This document shows, piece after piece, positions 35,426 to 44,096 of a DNA stretch of 64,000 nucleotides (positions are counted from its first letter, which is position 1; each line of letters begins with the position of its first letter). The stretch lies in contig CBDBKL010000008.1 in the NCBI GenBank assembly GCA_965206675.1, positions 124,001 through 188,000 of the forward strand, read 5' to 3'. The notes under the pieces were generated by a model. That model was given only the letters and a program-made list of their open reading frames with translations, was not told the DNA's origin and ran no database searches. The DNA comes from CBDBKL01 sp965206675 (GTDB taxonomy: Bacteria; Bdellovibrionota; Bdellovibrionia; Bdellovibrionales; JAKFYE01). Position numbers and translations under genes: made by a program.

Positions 35426-36088
35426 TTAAGTCACTAAATACATCAGTGGAAATAAATAAATCCAAATCAAATCCACAAGGTGCCAATACAATCCCACACC
35501 CTCGACCGCCGTATATTTATGGGGTGTAAAGTCACCGCGCTTGTTTCTAAGAATAAGCCAATAAATCAGTCCCATGCCCACAAGAACATGCAGACCATGA
35601 AGACCTGTCATTACGAAGTAAAGACCATAAAACATGGCAACGTTCTTTGGAATACCTTCAGTCAGTAACTCAGAATTAAAAAAGTTATTGGGTAGTGTCC
35701 CCACATGAATTTTATGTTGATATTCAAAATATTTGACGACCATAAAACCACAGGCACAGAGAAGAGTTAACCAAAGATTAATTTGAGCTTTTCGACGTTC
35801 ACCATTTTGCAAATAATTAATGGAAAGAGCCATTGTTAAAGAACTCGTCAATAAAACAACAGTATTAAATCCCCCCAGCCACTTATTTAAAGAGCGAGAT
35901 CCCTCTAAGAAAATATCCGGATAGAGATTTTTAAATATGGCATAGGCCACAAATAGCCCACCAAACATTAAAATCTCAGTAGCTAAGAAAAGCCAAACCC
36001 CTTCTTTAGAAGTTTTATACTCATGCTCTGCACTTTCAAAATGGCTGGCATAAGCTGTTCCATTAGAATCTGTATTAACGGTAGTCAT
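35426..36088 (-). CDS. ctaE: Cytochrome c oxidase subunit III
   Basis: This 220-residue protein has five predicted spans and the family blocks GVWLFLATEILMFGGLFVAY, INYLQNGERRKAQI, GLYFVMTGLHGLHVLVGM and VEGVGLYWHLVDLIWIYLFPLMYL. The conserved Glu in ATEILMF and the final WHxVD are present. The short five-helix form is usual for bacterial caa3-type enzymes. It overlaps coxA by 14 bp. Confidence 0.95.
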   Translation of the reverse strand: MTTVNTDSNGTAYASHFESAEHEYKTSKEGVWLFLATEILMFGGLFVAYAIFKNLYPDIFLEGSRSLNKWLGGFNTVVLLTSSLTMALSINYLQNGERRKAQINLWLTLLCACGFMVVKYFEYQHKIHVGTLPNNFFNSELLTEGIPKNVAMFYGLYFVMTGLHGLHVLVGMGLIYWLILRNKRGDFTPHKYTAVEGVGLYWHLVDLIWIYLFPLMYLVT

Positions 36089-37664
36089 AAGGATCCACCT
36101 TTATATTTGGTATTGTTTCAAAATTTGTATGGATAGGAGGAGAGGATATCATCCATTCCATTGAGCGTGCTCCCCAAGGGTTATCACTGGCTTTCCGGCC
36201 TTTTAACATACCATGAACAACTGCATATAAAGCAACAAGAAAACCTACCCCAATTAACCATGAACCCATTGTGGAAATTTTATTTAAAAGCTCAAATTCC
36301 GGAACATAGTCATGATATCTTCGTGGCATACCTAGATTCCCTAAGATAAACTGAGGGAAAAACGTAACATTAAAACCAACAAAAACGAAAAGCCAAGAAA
36401 CCTTAGAGAGAAAGTCATTGTGCATTTTTCCAAACATTTTCGGAAACCAATAAAACAATCCTCCCATTAATGCCATAAGTGTACCGCCCACCATCACATA
36501 GTGAAAATGGGCTACAACAAAGTATGTATCATGGAGATGCACATCTGTTGCAAGCGTTGCCAGAAAAATACCCGTAACTCCACCAATAGTAAAAATAAAC
36601 ATAAAGCCAATAGCCCAGAGCATAGGAGAGTCTAACTGAATACTCCCCTTGTACATTGTGGCCACCCAGTTGAAAAGTTTAATCGCCGTTGGGACCCCAA
36701 CCAGCATAGTGATAACAGAGAAAAGCATACCTGCAAAGTCAGACTGCCCTGAAACAAACATGTGATGTCCCCAAACAACGAAACTCACAGCCGCAATGGC
36801 CACAGAAGAATAGGCAATGGCTTTATACCCGAAAATTGTTTTTCTAGAAAATGCAGCAATTAATTCACTAATAACTCCCATCGCAGGTAACACCATAATA
36901 TAAACGGCTGGGTGAGAGTAAAACCAAAAGAAGTGTTGAAAAAGAACAGGATCTCCACCCAACTCTGGCGTAAAGAATCCTACACCCAAAACTTTTTCAG
37001 CCACCAACAAGAGAAGCGTGATGGCCAAAACAGGGGTTGCAAGCACCTGAATAATAGCTGTGGAATAAAGCCCCCATACAAAAAGAGGCATTTTCATCAT
37101 GGTCATTCCTGGGGCTCTTAATTTATGAACTGTAGCGATAAAATTTAACCCTGTAAGAATAGAAGAAAAACCCAATATAAATGCCCCCAGCACCATATTG
37201 ATAACCCCCCAACTGGTACCAACACTGTAAGGGGTATAAAACGTCCATCCCGTATCGACTCCTCCAAACAAAACGGCTGATGCCGCCACAACACATCCCA
37301 AAATATATATATAGTAACTGAGTAAATTTAATCTTGGAAAAGCGACATCCTTAGCTCCAATCATAATGGGAAGAAAGAAGTTTCCAAGAAATGCTGGAAT
37401 ACCAGGAATAATAACCATAAAGACCATTATGGCACCATGAAGGGTCATCATTTGATTATATTGATCTTGATTTAACGAAAACACTCCCCCTTCCACTGTT
37501 CCCGGTGCAAACAGTTCCATTCGCAACAGAAGTGCAGCCATCCCTCCGACAAAAAAGAAGAAAAAGATAGAAAAGAAATACATAAGTGCAATACGTTTAT
37601 GATCTAGCGTCGTTAGCCAAGACCAAATCCCTTTTTCATGTTTAATATAATCTACGTGAGACAT
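36075..37664 (-). CDS. ctaD: Cytochrome c oxidase subunit I, A2-type (YSHP motif)
   Basis: This 529-residue subunit has 12 spans. Heme and copper ligands are visible: MTLHGAIM for the low-spin heme, FWFYSHPAVYIMVLP, GHHMFVSG for CuB, and VHLHDTYFVVAHFHYV for both hemes. In the copper-site helix the usual Glu of HPEVY is replaced and the sequence reads YSHPAV, the Tyr-Ser signature of A2-subfamily heme-copper oxidases, which use a different end to the D-proton path. It reduces O2 to water and pumps protons. Operon with coxB upstream and coxC downstream. Confidence 0.96.
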   Translation of the reverse strand: MSHVDYIKHEKGIWSWLTTLDHKRIALMYFFSIFFFFFVGGMAALLLRMELFAPGTVEGGVFSLNQDQYNQMMTLHGAIMVFMVIIPGIPAFLGNFFLPIMIGAKDVAFPRLNLLSYYIYILGCVVAASAVLFGGVDTGWTFYTPYSVGTSWGVINMVLGAFILGFSSILTGLNFIATVHKLRAPGMTMMKMPLFVWGLYSTAIIQVLATPVLAITLLLLVAEKVLGVGFFTPELGGDPVLFQHFFWFYSHPAVYIMVLPAMGVISELIAAFSRKTIFGYKAIAYSSVAIAAVSFVVWGHHMFVSGQSDFAGMLFSVITMLVGVPTAIKLFNWVATMYKGSIQLDSPMLWAIGFMFIFTIGGVTGIFLATLATDVHLHDTYFVVAHFHYVMVGGTLMALMGGLFYWFPKMFGKMHNDFLSKVSWLFVFVGFNVTFFPQFILGNLGMPRRYHDYVPEFELLNKISTMGSWLIGVGFLVALYAVVHGMLKGRKASDNPWGARSMEWMISSPPIHTNFETIPNIKVDPYDYR

Positions 37665-37677
37665 AAATTTACCACTC

Positions 37678-38601
37678 CTATTTTATCGTCTTCATATATT
37701 CAATAATTTGTTGAATTTGAATATCAGTTATACGCCCTTGATAGGGAGGCATTGAAGGCGGATAACCTTTAACAATTTCCTTTAATGGGTTTAAAATAGA
37801 TTCTTTAATATAGGCTTCATCAACCACTACAGTTTTTCCACTCTCTAAATTTTGCGTTCTACCCCAAAGTCCTTTAAATGATGGCCCCAAAACTTTAGAG
37901 CCATCTAATGAATGACATGTAAAACAAACTTGAGTTTTATAGAGTTTTTCACCTTTTTGTACATCTGTTAAGTTGGTCACATTAGACTCTTCTTCAAGCC
38001 ATTCTTCATATTCATCTTCTTCTAACACATGAACCTTCCCTATCATTGTAGAATGCTGAGTTCCACAATACTCCGTACAGAAAATATGAAACTCCCCTGT
38101 TTGCGTTGCTTCAAACCACAAACGAGATCTTTTTCCCGGCACAGCATCTTGCTTGACCCGAAAGCTGGGTATGTAAAAAGAATGGAGTACATCATCAGAG
38201 GTTAAATTGATAACGACAGCTTTATTGACAGGGACATAAAGCTCATTCACCAAAGAGAAACCCTCTTTATAATTAATTTGCCAAGCCCATTTTTTCCCGA
38301 CAACTTCTATTTGCAGTGCATCTGTTGGGAAAGTTCTTTGCACTTTATAAACTTTCCAGCCCACATAAAAAATAATCATAAATAAAACAAAGGGGATAAA
38401 ACTCCAAAGAAACTCAGCAAAATAATTGTGAGTAATGTGTGGTGTTTTATCCTGGTCTGTACGACGACGATATTTGATAATAAAATACGTCATCCCCCCC
38501 ATAAGCAGAAGGAAAGAGAGCACAGAACATGCAAGTATAAAGTAATAGACAGCATCCACTGATCCCGCAACTGTCGATGCCTTGACGGGCATTAAATCCA
38601 T
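37678..38601 (-). CDS. ctaC: Cytochrome c oxidase subunit II with fused cytochrome c
   Basis: At 307 residues it has two N-terminal spans (YYFILACSVLSFLLLMGGMTYF, FLWSFIPFVLFMIIFYVGWKVY), then the CuA cupredoxin domain with HSFYIPSFRVKQDAVPG and FCTEYCGTQHSTMIGKV (Cys-x3-Cys, His, Met). From about residue 215 there is a class I cytochrome c domain with CFTCH at about residues 230-234 and Met in PPSMPPY. It lacks a lipobox. The fusion makes this a caa3-type enzyme. Strong AGGAG site. Confidence 0.95.
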   Translation of the reverse strand: MDLMPVKASTVAGSVDAVYYFILACSVLSFLLLMGGMTYFIIKYRRRTDQDKTPHITHNYFAEFLWSFIPFVLFMIIFYVGWKVYKVQRTFPTDALQIEVVGKKWAWQINYKEGFSLVNELYVPVNKAVVINLTSDDVLHSFYIPSFRVKQDAVPGKRSRLWFEATQTGEFHIFCTEYCGTQHSTMIGKVHVLEEDEYEEWLEEESNVTNLTDVQKGEKLYKTQVCFTCHSLDGSKVLGPSFKGLWGRTQNLESGKTVVVDEAYIKESILNPLKEIVKGYPPSMPPYQGRITDIQIQQIIEYMKTIK

Positions 38602-38635
38602 ATTCTCTCCTGTTGTCTCTTCACAATCTCAAACT

Positions 38636-39484
38636 TCACGCTTTGTCTCCCCGATTCCCCTGCAATTTCTCTCGACGTTGTTTCATCCAAAAGGGAACAA
38701 GAAAAAAAGCCATTGCCAAAGCCATCAACCCCATACTGGCTCTCATGATATTGTACGCATAAAAAGCATAAGTTTTTCTTTCAGGATCATATTGAAAACA
38801 ATAGAGTATCAATCGATCAATGACATCACCTAGTTTTCCCTGTGCTGCTTCCAATAGGCCAATCGTTAATTTTTTTTGATCAAATTCAATCCCATAGAGA
38901 TATCTCGAAATCACACCTTCTGGCGTTAGCATGATCACGGCTGAAGAATGCGCCCATTGTTTGGTCTCTTTGTCCCAACGGTATTTAAAACCCACAGCCT
39001 CTGCTAAAGTAGAAATCTGTTCTTGAGATCCTGTTAAAAAATGCCAACCCCCTTCAGCTCCTTCACGATTGTAAACTTTTAAATAATTTTTCTTTTTGGC
39101 TTCAGCCAAAGAAGAAGTTTCCTTGGGGTCAATACTAACAACAACCATTTCAAACTCTTGACCTAATGTCCACTTGACGGACTTTAAACCTTCCGTCACT
39201 CCATTGAGGTGGAAATTACATAAATGAGGACAACTATAATAAACTAAAGAAAGCATTATAGGTTTATCCCCATTTATATATTTCCCTAGGGTGACTTCTT
39301 CTCCCTTGTCATTTTTAAATTTTAAACTTGGATCTAATTTTCTACCAAGATGCTCCGTAATACCTACAGTTGCTAACTCCGGAGGCACATCAGAGGCTGC
39401 CAATCCATTCGGCCTCCATGGGCGACTATTACTCATCACAGGAAGTGCGAAACAAAAAATAAAAAGAACAGAAAAAAACTTCAT
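38636..39484 (-). CDS. SCO1/SenC copper chaperone
   Basis: At 282 residues. The ATG at 39484 overlaps the stop of the upstream cytochrome gene (ATGA) and opens a signal peptide (KFFSVLFIFCFALPVMS); a longer frame from 39508 is less likely. Thioredoxin-fold SCO features: LVYYSCPHLCNFHLNG (CxxxC copper site), VVVSIDPKETSSLA, and the distal His in KQWAHSSAVIMLTPEG. A C-terminal span (MGLMALAMAFFLVPFW) then anchors it to the membrane, an addition common in Bdellovibrio- and Myxococcus-type SCO proteins as I recall. It loads copper into the CuA site. Confidence 0.92.
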   Translation of the reverse strand: MKFFSVLFIFCFALPVMSNSRPWRPNGLAASDVPPELATVGITEHLGRKLDPSLKFKNDKGEEVTLGKYINGDKPIMLSLVYYSCPHLCNFHLNGVTEGLKSVKWTLGQEFEMVVVSIDPKETSSLAEAKKKNYLKVYNREGAEGGWHFLTGSQEQISTLAEAVGFKYRWDKETKQWAHSSAVIMLTPEGVISRYLYGIEFDQKKLTIGLLEAAQGKLGDVIDRLILYCFQYDPERKTYAFYAYNIMRASMGLMALAMAFFLVPFWMKQRREKLQGNRGDKA

Positions 39485-39945
39485 TGCCCCTCTACAAATT
39501 TCATCCATGTATCTTTAGGTTCTGCTGGCGGCGAAGCCATTTGAGAACGCAAATAACTAATAATAGAAAGTTTTATACTCTTTGGTAAATGCGAAAAATT
39601 ATGTTCACCATTTATTCCATCTTGTAGAGATGCATACAAACTCTGACTTGTTCTTCCTTCAGAGATTCGAGAAAGAATATCATCTTTTCCAGAGGACGAA
39701 TGACAAAAAACACAATGTACCTGATACAGCTTTTCCCCTTGTTGTGTTTGTGAGAGCCAAACCTGTACACGCTTCTCAGCTTCACTTGTTTTAAACTGAG
39801 GAATCACATATGAAAGTTGTTTATCAAGAGCCCCTGGATTGAGAAGAATAACAATTCCAAAAAACAATAAGGTGAAAAGAAAAGCTCCTCCAAAAAAAAA
39901 CATTCCAGTAAATTTACCTGACGACATAACCCTTATCCTGCTCAA
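39481..39945 (-). CDS. Membrane-anchored class I cytochrome c
   Basis: At 154 residues it has one N-terminal span (MFFFGGAFLFTLLFFGIVILL) and a single heme-c site VHCVFCHSSSGKDD at about residues 77-90. The likely axial Met is the M of SYLRSQMASPP. It is first in the oxidase operon and probably delivers electrons to, or stabilises, the oxidase. Coupled to the SCO gene by the ATGA overlap. Confidence 0.88.
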   Translation of the reverse strand: MSRIRVMSSGKFTGMFFFGGAFLFTLLFFGIVILLNPGALDKQLSYVIPQFKTSEAEKRVQVWLSQTQQGEKLYQVHCVFCHSSSGKDDILSRISEGRTSQSLYASLQDGINGEHNFSHLPKSIKLSIISYLRSQMASPPAEPKDTWMKFVEGQ

Positions 39946-40030
39946 TTATGCGAAATGTTAAACTCACGTTTTATCCCTTTCTGGAAACATTTCAAGAGAG
40001 TTTGCGTTGCAATAAAGTACACCCCGAGGG

Positions 40031-40069
40031 AGAAGACTTCACTCTGTTACAGAGTCTTCATTTATTTTT
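40031..40069. terminator. Hairpin and T-run between SRP RNA region and oxidase operon
   Basis: ACTCTG-TTA-CAGAGT is followed by CTTCATTTATTTTTTTATT; an extended alternative uses GAAGACT/AGTCTTC. No upstream + strand gene ends here. It may insulate the divergent oxidase operon from the SRP RNA region. Confidence 0.4.
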
Positions 40070-40075
40070 TTATTA

Positions 40076-40217
40076 AGAGCCTATCCACTATAAACGGCTG
40101 CGACTGCACCCGGCTTTGTTTTTAAGCAAAAAACGCCCTCAATGGCCCTAAGCACGCCCCTTGGCATTTTTTATCCCTGCCGAACCAAGTTTTCATCACA
40201 AAGTTTGGATAGGCTTC
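40076..40217. repeat. Family C repeat, shortened copy
   Basis: Ends AGAGCCTATCC and GGATAGGCTTCT are the C1 terminal repeats with the inner 12 bp of each arm lost or changed. The interior AAACGGCTGCGACTGCACCC, CGGCTTTGTTTTTAAGCAAA and GGCATTTTTTAT matches the copy at 16690. Non-coding. Confidence 0.8.
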
Positions 40218-40301
40218 TAAGCCTTTATCAAAAAAGCCCACACACATTGCAACGCACAACTTAAATCTTGATTCTACCCAGTAAGAATAGATAGAGTGCC
40301 A

Positions 40302-40402
40302 TTGGTCGGGTCCCATACAATAGAGCTTTTTGTGAATCCCGTCAGATCTGGAAAGAAGCAGCGGTAACTTGAGATCTATGTGATATGGGGTGCCTGACCA
40401 TT
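40302..40402 (+). ncRNA. ffs: Signal recognition particle RNA (small bacterial 4.5S type)
   Basis: The SRP tip is unmistakable: GTCAGATCTGGAAAGAAGCA then GCGGTAAC (40341-40367). The flanking arms pair: GGTC..GGG..CCCAT on the left with ATGGGG..CCTGACC on the right. About 100 nt, the Gram-negative small form. It lies 28 bp upstream of dnaX, an arrangement seen in other bacteria such as Bacillus. A TTGATT at 40268 and TAGATA at 40288 may be its promoter. The RNA binds Ffh for co-translational targeting to the membrane. Confidence 0.93.
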
Positions 40403-40430
40403 AACCATCTTTCTGAAAGGATAAAAGACT

Positions 40431-42203
40431 CTGACCTATCAAGTTATTGCTCGCAAATGGCGGCCAAAAAATTTCAATGAAGTTGTGGGACAGGGCCATG
40501 TTTCACAGACATTACAAAATGCATTGAAAAACGGACGCCTCCCCCATGCGCTTTTATTCAGTGGCCCCCGCGGTGTTGGAAAAACATCTTCGGCTCGTAT
40601 ATTAGCAAAGAGTTTACGCTGCTCTCGCGCAAAGACCTTTGTTCCCTGTAACAAATGTACCACTTGTGAAGACATTGCAATGGGAAGTCACATAGACGTG
40701 ATAGAAATTGATGGAGCCAGCAACAATGGAGTTGATGCGATCAGAGAACTCCGAGAGACAGTTGGATATATGCCCTCTTCTGGAAAATACAAAATTTATA
40801 TTATAGATGAAGTGCACATGCTTTCGACAAGTGCCTTTAACGCCTTGTTAAAAACTCTAGAGGAGCCCCCTGAACATGTTGTTTTTATATTTGCAACGAC
40901 AGAGCCACAAAAAATTCCCCCCACGGTCCTCTCTCGCTGCCAACGCTTTGATTTTCGAAGAATCTCCACTCGAGATATCGTGAGTCACCTATTAAAAATC
41001 TGCAAACAAGAAAGTGTAAAGACTCAAGAGGAAGCTCTATGGATGATTGCTCGGCAATCAGATGGAGCCATGAGAGATAGTCAAAGTCTCTTAGATCAAG
41101 CCATTACATTTTCAAATGGCACACTCACACCTGAAAAATTGTCAGATATCTTTGGCCTCACCCACCGCCAACTTTTAATGGACACTCTAAAAGCTTTTAC
41201 AGAACGGAACGAAACATTAGCTCTTAAGACCATAGAAGATCTTTTCAAAGCGGGCCACAGTGCCAATCAATTTATCCAAGATCTTCTGGAAGAACTCAGG
41301 CACTTATTGATGGTCAAATTAGAACCTAAAGCTCTCTCTCATCTCGTTGATCTCCCAGATAGTGAAATTGCCTTTTTACAAAGTATTTCAGAACATCTCA
41401 CCTCAGAGGATATTCAAGCTCTTTTTGATATGGGTCTTAAGGGTGCAAATGATATTTTAAGGGCTTCAAATCCACATATAGTTTTAGAAATGTTAATTAT
41501 TCGTATGACACGAGCACCTCGTATTATTGAAATTGAAAGTCTTCTAAAAAAAAAAGAAATAACAAATAATTCCCTCTCCCCTGAAAACAAAGTTAGATCT
41601 TTTAATGGGAATTCCCATTCCCTGAAGACATCAAATGACACGCTTACTTCGACACCTCCCAAAAATACAAAAACCCCATCTGTCGATGACACCTCTAAAA
41701 ACCCTATACGGCTCAATAAATCCAAATCAAAGACAACGGAAAGCAACAAAAAGTTAAATAAGACCAAAACGAAACTATTAAACAGAGAAACAAATTACGC
41801 AGTAGAAAGAAATCTTCAATATAATTGGGAACAATTTATTCAAACGATAAAAAAACATAATGTATCTATGGGTGCGAAGTTAGAACATGCGGCCCTTATA
41901 TCTATAGATAAAGGAAAGGCCATCATACAGATTAGCTCTTCTGACAAATTCCTTTATGAGCAAATCAAAGAAAACAAATTCCTAAAAGAACTCGGGTCTC
42001 TATTTCAATCTGTATGGGGTTTGGAGTTAGAACCCACCATTGCTCTCACAGACAAACCCTCAGAGCTGAGCCCAAGGAAAAGATTAGAGGAATTAAATAA
42101 ACATAAGATAGACAATCTTAAGATTGAGGTTGAAAATCATCCTATGGTAAAAAAACTAAAGGATACTTTTAAGGGGGACATTCACATAGAGGATTGTGAT
42201 TAA
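40431..42203 (+). CDS. dnaX: DNA polymerase III subunits gamma and tau; CTG start
   Basis: The clamp-loader motor. The universally conserved N-terminus (YQVIARKWRPKNFNEVVGQ) starts two codons after a CTG at 40431. The frame is closed by TAA nine bases before the CTG, with no ATG, GTG or TTG between; AAAGGA lies nine bases upstream. Walker A GPRGVGKTS, the zinc-site cysteines CSRAKTFVPCNKCTTC, Walker B IIDEVHML, sensor 1 FIFATTEPQKIPPTVLSRCQ and DGAMRDSQSLLDQ are present. An A10 run at 41546-41555 (about residue 373), at the end of domain III, meets stops at once in both other frames, suggesting gamma/tau production by slippage. The tau tail (590 residues total) has a Lys/Thr/Asn-rich linker, then a C-terminal domain. 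Confidence 0.95.
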   Translation: MTYQVIARKWRPKNFNEVVGQGHVSQTLQNALKNGRLPHALLFSGPRGVGKTSSARILAKSLRCSRAKTFVPCNKCTTCEDIAMGSHIDVIEIDGASNNGVDAIRELRETVGYMPSSGKYKIYIIDEVHMLSTSAFNALLKTLEEPPEHVVFIFATTEPQKIPPTVLSRCQRFDFRRISTRDIVSHLLKICKQESVKTQEEALWMIARQSDGAMRDSQSLLDQAITFSNGTLTPEKLSDIFGLTHRQLLMDTLKAFTERNETLALKTIEDLFKAGHSANQFIQDLLEELRHLLMVKLEPKALSHLVDLPDSEIAFLQSISEHLTSEDIQALFDMGLKGANDILRASNPHIVLEMLIIRMTRAPRIIEIESLLKKKEITNNSLSPENKVRSFNGNSHSLKTSNDTLTSTPPKNTKTPSVDDTSKNPIRLNKSKSKTTESNKKLNKTKTKLLNRETNYAVERNLQYNWEQFIQTIKKHNVSMGAKLEHAALISIDKGKAIIQISSSDKFLYEQIKENKFLKELGSLFQSVWGLELEPTIALTDKPSELSPRKRLEELNKHKIDNLKIEVENHPMVKKLKDTFKGDIHIEDCD

Positions 42204-42267
42204 GAGAGAGGGGGCTAAAGAAAATTCCCCACTCAGCGATAAAAAAGAAAGTTAAACGAAAAACTAG

Positions 42268-42320
42268 GAGGGCTTTTGAAAAAGTGTTTGAGTGATTGCA
42301 ACGAAGTAGATGACACTTTC
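42268..42320 (+). repeat. Family B repeat, internally deleted copy
   Basis: GGGCTTTTGAAAAAGTGT joins directly to TTGAGTGATTGCAACGAAGT and GACACTTT, so the core is missing. It immediately precedes a full B copy, both within the dnaX-ybaB gap. Confidence 0.75.
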
Positions 42321-42329
42321 GCATTAGGA

Positions 42330-42455
42330 GGACTGTCGAAAAGGTGTCAGATACGAGGCGTTCAAGCTCAAACCGAACGGAGGCGTAGTTTTTCCTACGT
42401 CGGAGTGAAGGTTTGAGTGATTGCAACGAAGTAGATGACACCTTTTCGACAGTCC
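42330..42455 (+). repeat. Family B repeat, full copy
   Basis: 126 bp with arms GGACTGTCGAAAAGGTGTC and GACACCTTTTCGACAGTCC, plus the core CGTAGTTTTTCCTACG. It is inside the dnaX-ybaB-recR-mglA operon and ends 23 bp before ybaB. Confidence 0.92.
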
Positions 42456-42478
42456 CACAGATAGAGATAGGAGTTAAC

Positions 42479-42802
42479 ATGAAAGGTTTTCCAGGGGGCA
42501 TACAGAATTTTTTAATGCAGGCTCAACAAATGCAAGCAAAAGTGGGTGAAATTCAAAGAGAATTAGAGAATCAAACATTTGAAGGAAGCTCTGGCGGAGG
42601 GGTTGTCACAGTTACCGTAACAGGTGCGAACATTCTTAAAAAAGTAAAAATCAAACCTGAAGTCATAGATTCTAAAGACATAGAAATGCTTGAAGATCTT
42701 GTATTAGCAGCAACAAATGATGCTCTAAAAACGGCGAAAGACACTTTGAACAAAGAAATGCAAAAAGTAACTGGCGGTATGAACATACCAGGGCTTATGT
42801 AA
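42479..42802 (+). CDS. ybaB: YbaB/EbfC nucleoid-associated protein
   Basis: At 107 residues it starts at ATG 42479 with AGGAG five bases upstream; an open frame further upstream is only repeat sequence. Family features: FLMQAQQMQAKVGEIQREL, GGGVVTVTVTGANILKKVKI and LEDLVLAATNDAL, ending GMNIPGLM. It is a dimeric DNA-binding protein found between dnaX and recR in most bacteria. The recR start follows its stop directly. Confidence 0.95.
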   Translation: MKGFPGGIQNFLMQAQQMQAKVGEIQRELENQTFEGSSGGGVVTVTVTGANILKKVKIKPEVIDSKDIEMLEDLVLAATNDALKTAKDTLNKEMQKVTGGMNIPGLM

Positions 42803-43399
42803 ATGAAAATCCCATCCCTTGACCAACTCATTCATAGCTTCACAAAGCTTCCTGGAATTGGGGAAAAAACAGCTCAAAGACTTTCCTATTATGTTCTGAA
42901 ACATTCATCTTCTTATATTCCTGAATTGTTAAAAGCTCTTCAAAAGGTTGAAAGTTCTATTCTGAGTTGTAAGCACTGCTTTGCTTATACAGAAAATTCA
43001 GATATTTGCACTATCTGTGAGGCAACAACCCGAGATTCCCACCTGATTTGTGTCGTAGAAGATCCTGCTGATATTTTAAAAATAGAAGCTGCTAGAGTTT
43101 TTCAAGGACGTTACCATGTCCTCCATGGTGCTCTCTCCCCACTTGATGGCATTCTCCCTGAAGATCTCAAAATAAAAGAGCTTATTGAGCGTATAAAGTC
43201 TGAAAAAATCAAAGAAGTCATCTTAGCCCTCGATGCTGACTTAGAGGGGGACACAACATCTTTATATCTGACTAAGTTGCTCTCAGGTGAAAAAGTGAAA
43301 ATAACCCGTATTGCATACGGAATTCCATTTGGAACGGATATTGATTTTATAGACAAAAAAACTTTAGGTTGCGCTTTAGAAAACAGGGTGGAGCTTTAA
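42803..43399 (+). CDS. recR: Recombination mediator RecR
   Basis: This 198-residue protein opens with the helix-hairpin-helix FTKLPGIGEKTAQRLSYYVL. It has the four-Cys zinc site CKHCFAYTENSDICTIC (residues 54-70) and a Toprim domain with VVEDPADILKIE, YHVLHGALSPLDGI and LALDADLEGDTTSLYL. With RecO and RecF it loads RecA on gapped DNA. Its TAA overlaps the mglA ATG by one base. Confidence 0.97.
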   Translation: MKIPSLDQLIHSFTKLPGIGEKTAQRLSYYVLKHSSSYIPELLKALQKVESSILSCKHCFAYTENSDICTICEATTRDSHLICVVEDPADILKIEAARVFQGRYHVLHGALSPLDGILPEDLKIKELIERIKSEKIKEVILALDADLEGDTTSLYLTKLLSGEKVKITRIAYGIPFGTDIDFIDKKTLGCALENRVEL

Positions 43400-43989
43400 T
43401 GTCTTTTATCAATTACAATGCTAAAGAAATTCACTGTAAAATTGTCTACTATGGTCCTTCCTTAAGTGGAAAAACCACAAATATCCAATGGATATTTAAC
43501 AAAACCTCAGAGGACAATAAATCCAAGTTGGTCTCTTTGGATACTGAAAATGAACGCACCTTGTTTTTTGATTTTTTACCTTTAAATATTGGTGACATCA
43601 GAGGGTTTAAAACACGCTTTCATCTTTACAGCGTTCCCGGACAGGTAATATACGATGCTTCCAGAAAACTGATTTTAAAGGGATTAGATGGCGTTGTCTT
43701 TGTTGCCGACTCTCAAGAAGAACGAATGGAAGAAAACAAAGAATCCCTAAAAAACCTGGAGACTAACCTTTCGCAACATGGACACAACATTCAAAAAATA
43801 CCCCTTGCTATTCAATACAATAAAAGAGATCTCCCATCAGCTCTTTCCATGCCTTCTCTTCGTTCTGAGTTAAATTTTTACAATGCCCCTGAATTTGAAG
43901 CCATTGCCTCAAAAGGAGAGGGGGTTTTTGAAACCCTTAAAACTGTTTCAAAAAAAATCATTACAGTTTTAAAAGGCGGAAATACTTAG
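43399..43989 (+). CDS. mglA: MglA-type small Ras-like GTPase
   Basis: At 196 residues. ATG 43399 (TAATG overlap with recR, GGAG nearby) gives the canonical MSFINYNAKEIHCKIVYYG start. P-loop GPSLSGKTTN, switch region and G3-like LYSVPGQVIYDASRKLILKG, and the N/TKxD-equivalent QYNKRDLPSA are present. MglA sets the leading pole for gliding or type IV pili in Myxococcus and Bdellovibrio. No mglB is beside it. A type IV pilin gene at 53626 and a PilZ gene just downstream fit a motility or polarity role. Confidence 0.93.
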   Translation: MSFINYNAKEIHCKIVYYGPSLSGKTTNIQWIFNKTSEDNKSKLVSLDTENERTLFFDFLPLNIGDIRGFKTRFHLYSVPGQVIYDASRKLILKGLDGVVFVADSQEERMEENKESLKNLETNLSQHGHNIQKIPLAIQYNKRDLPSALSMPSLRSELNFYNAPEFEAIASKGEGVFETLKTVSKKIITVLKGGNT

Positions 43990-44096
43990 TAAACATCTGT
44001 ATCAAAAAAAGACTGCGACATCCAAATCACTCAAAAAGGCACAAAAGCCAATAGGAGTCCCTCAACTTTGGTCTAGGGTTAGCCGATTTATTGAAC

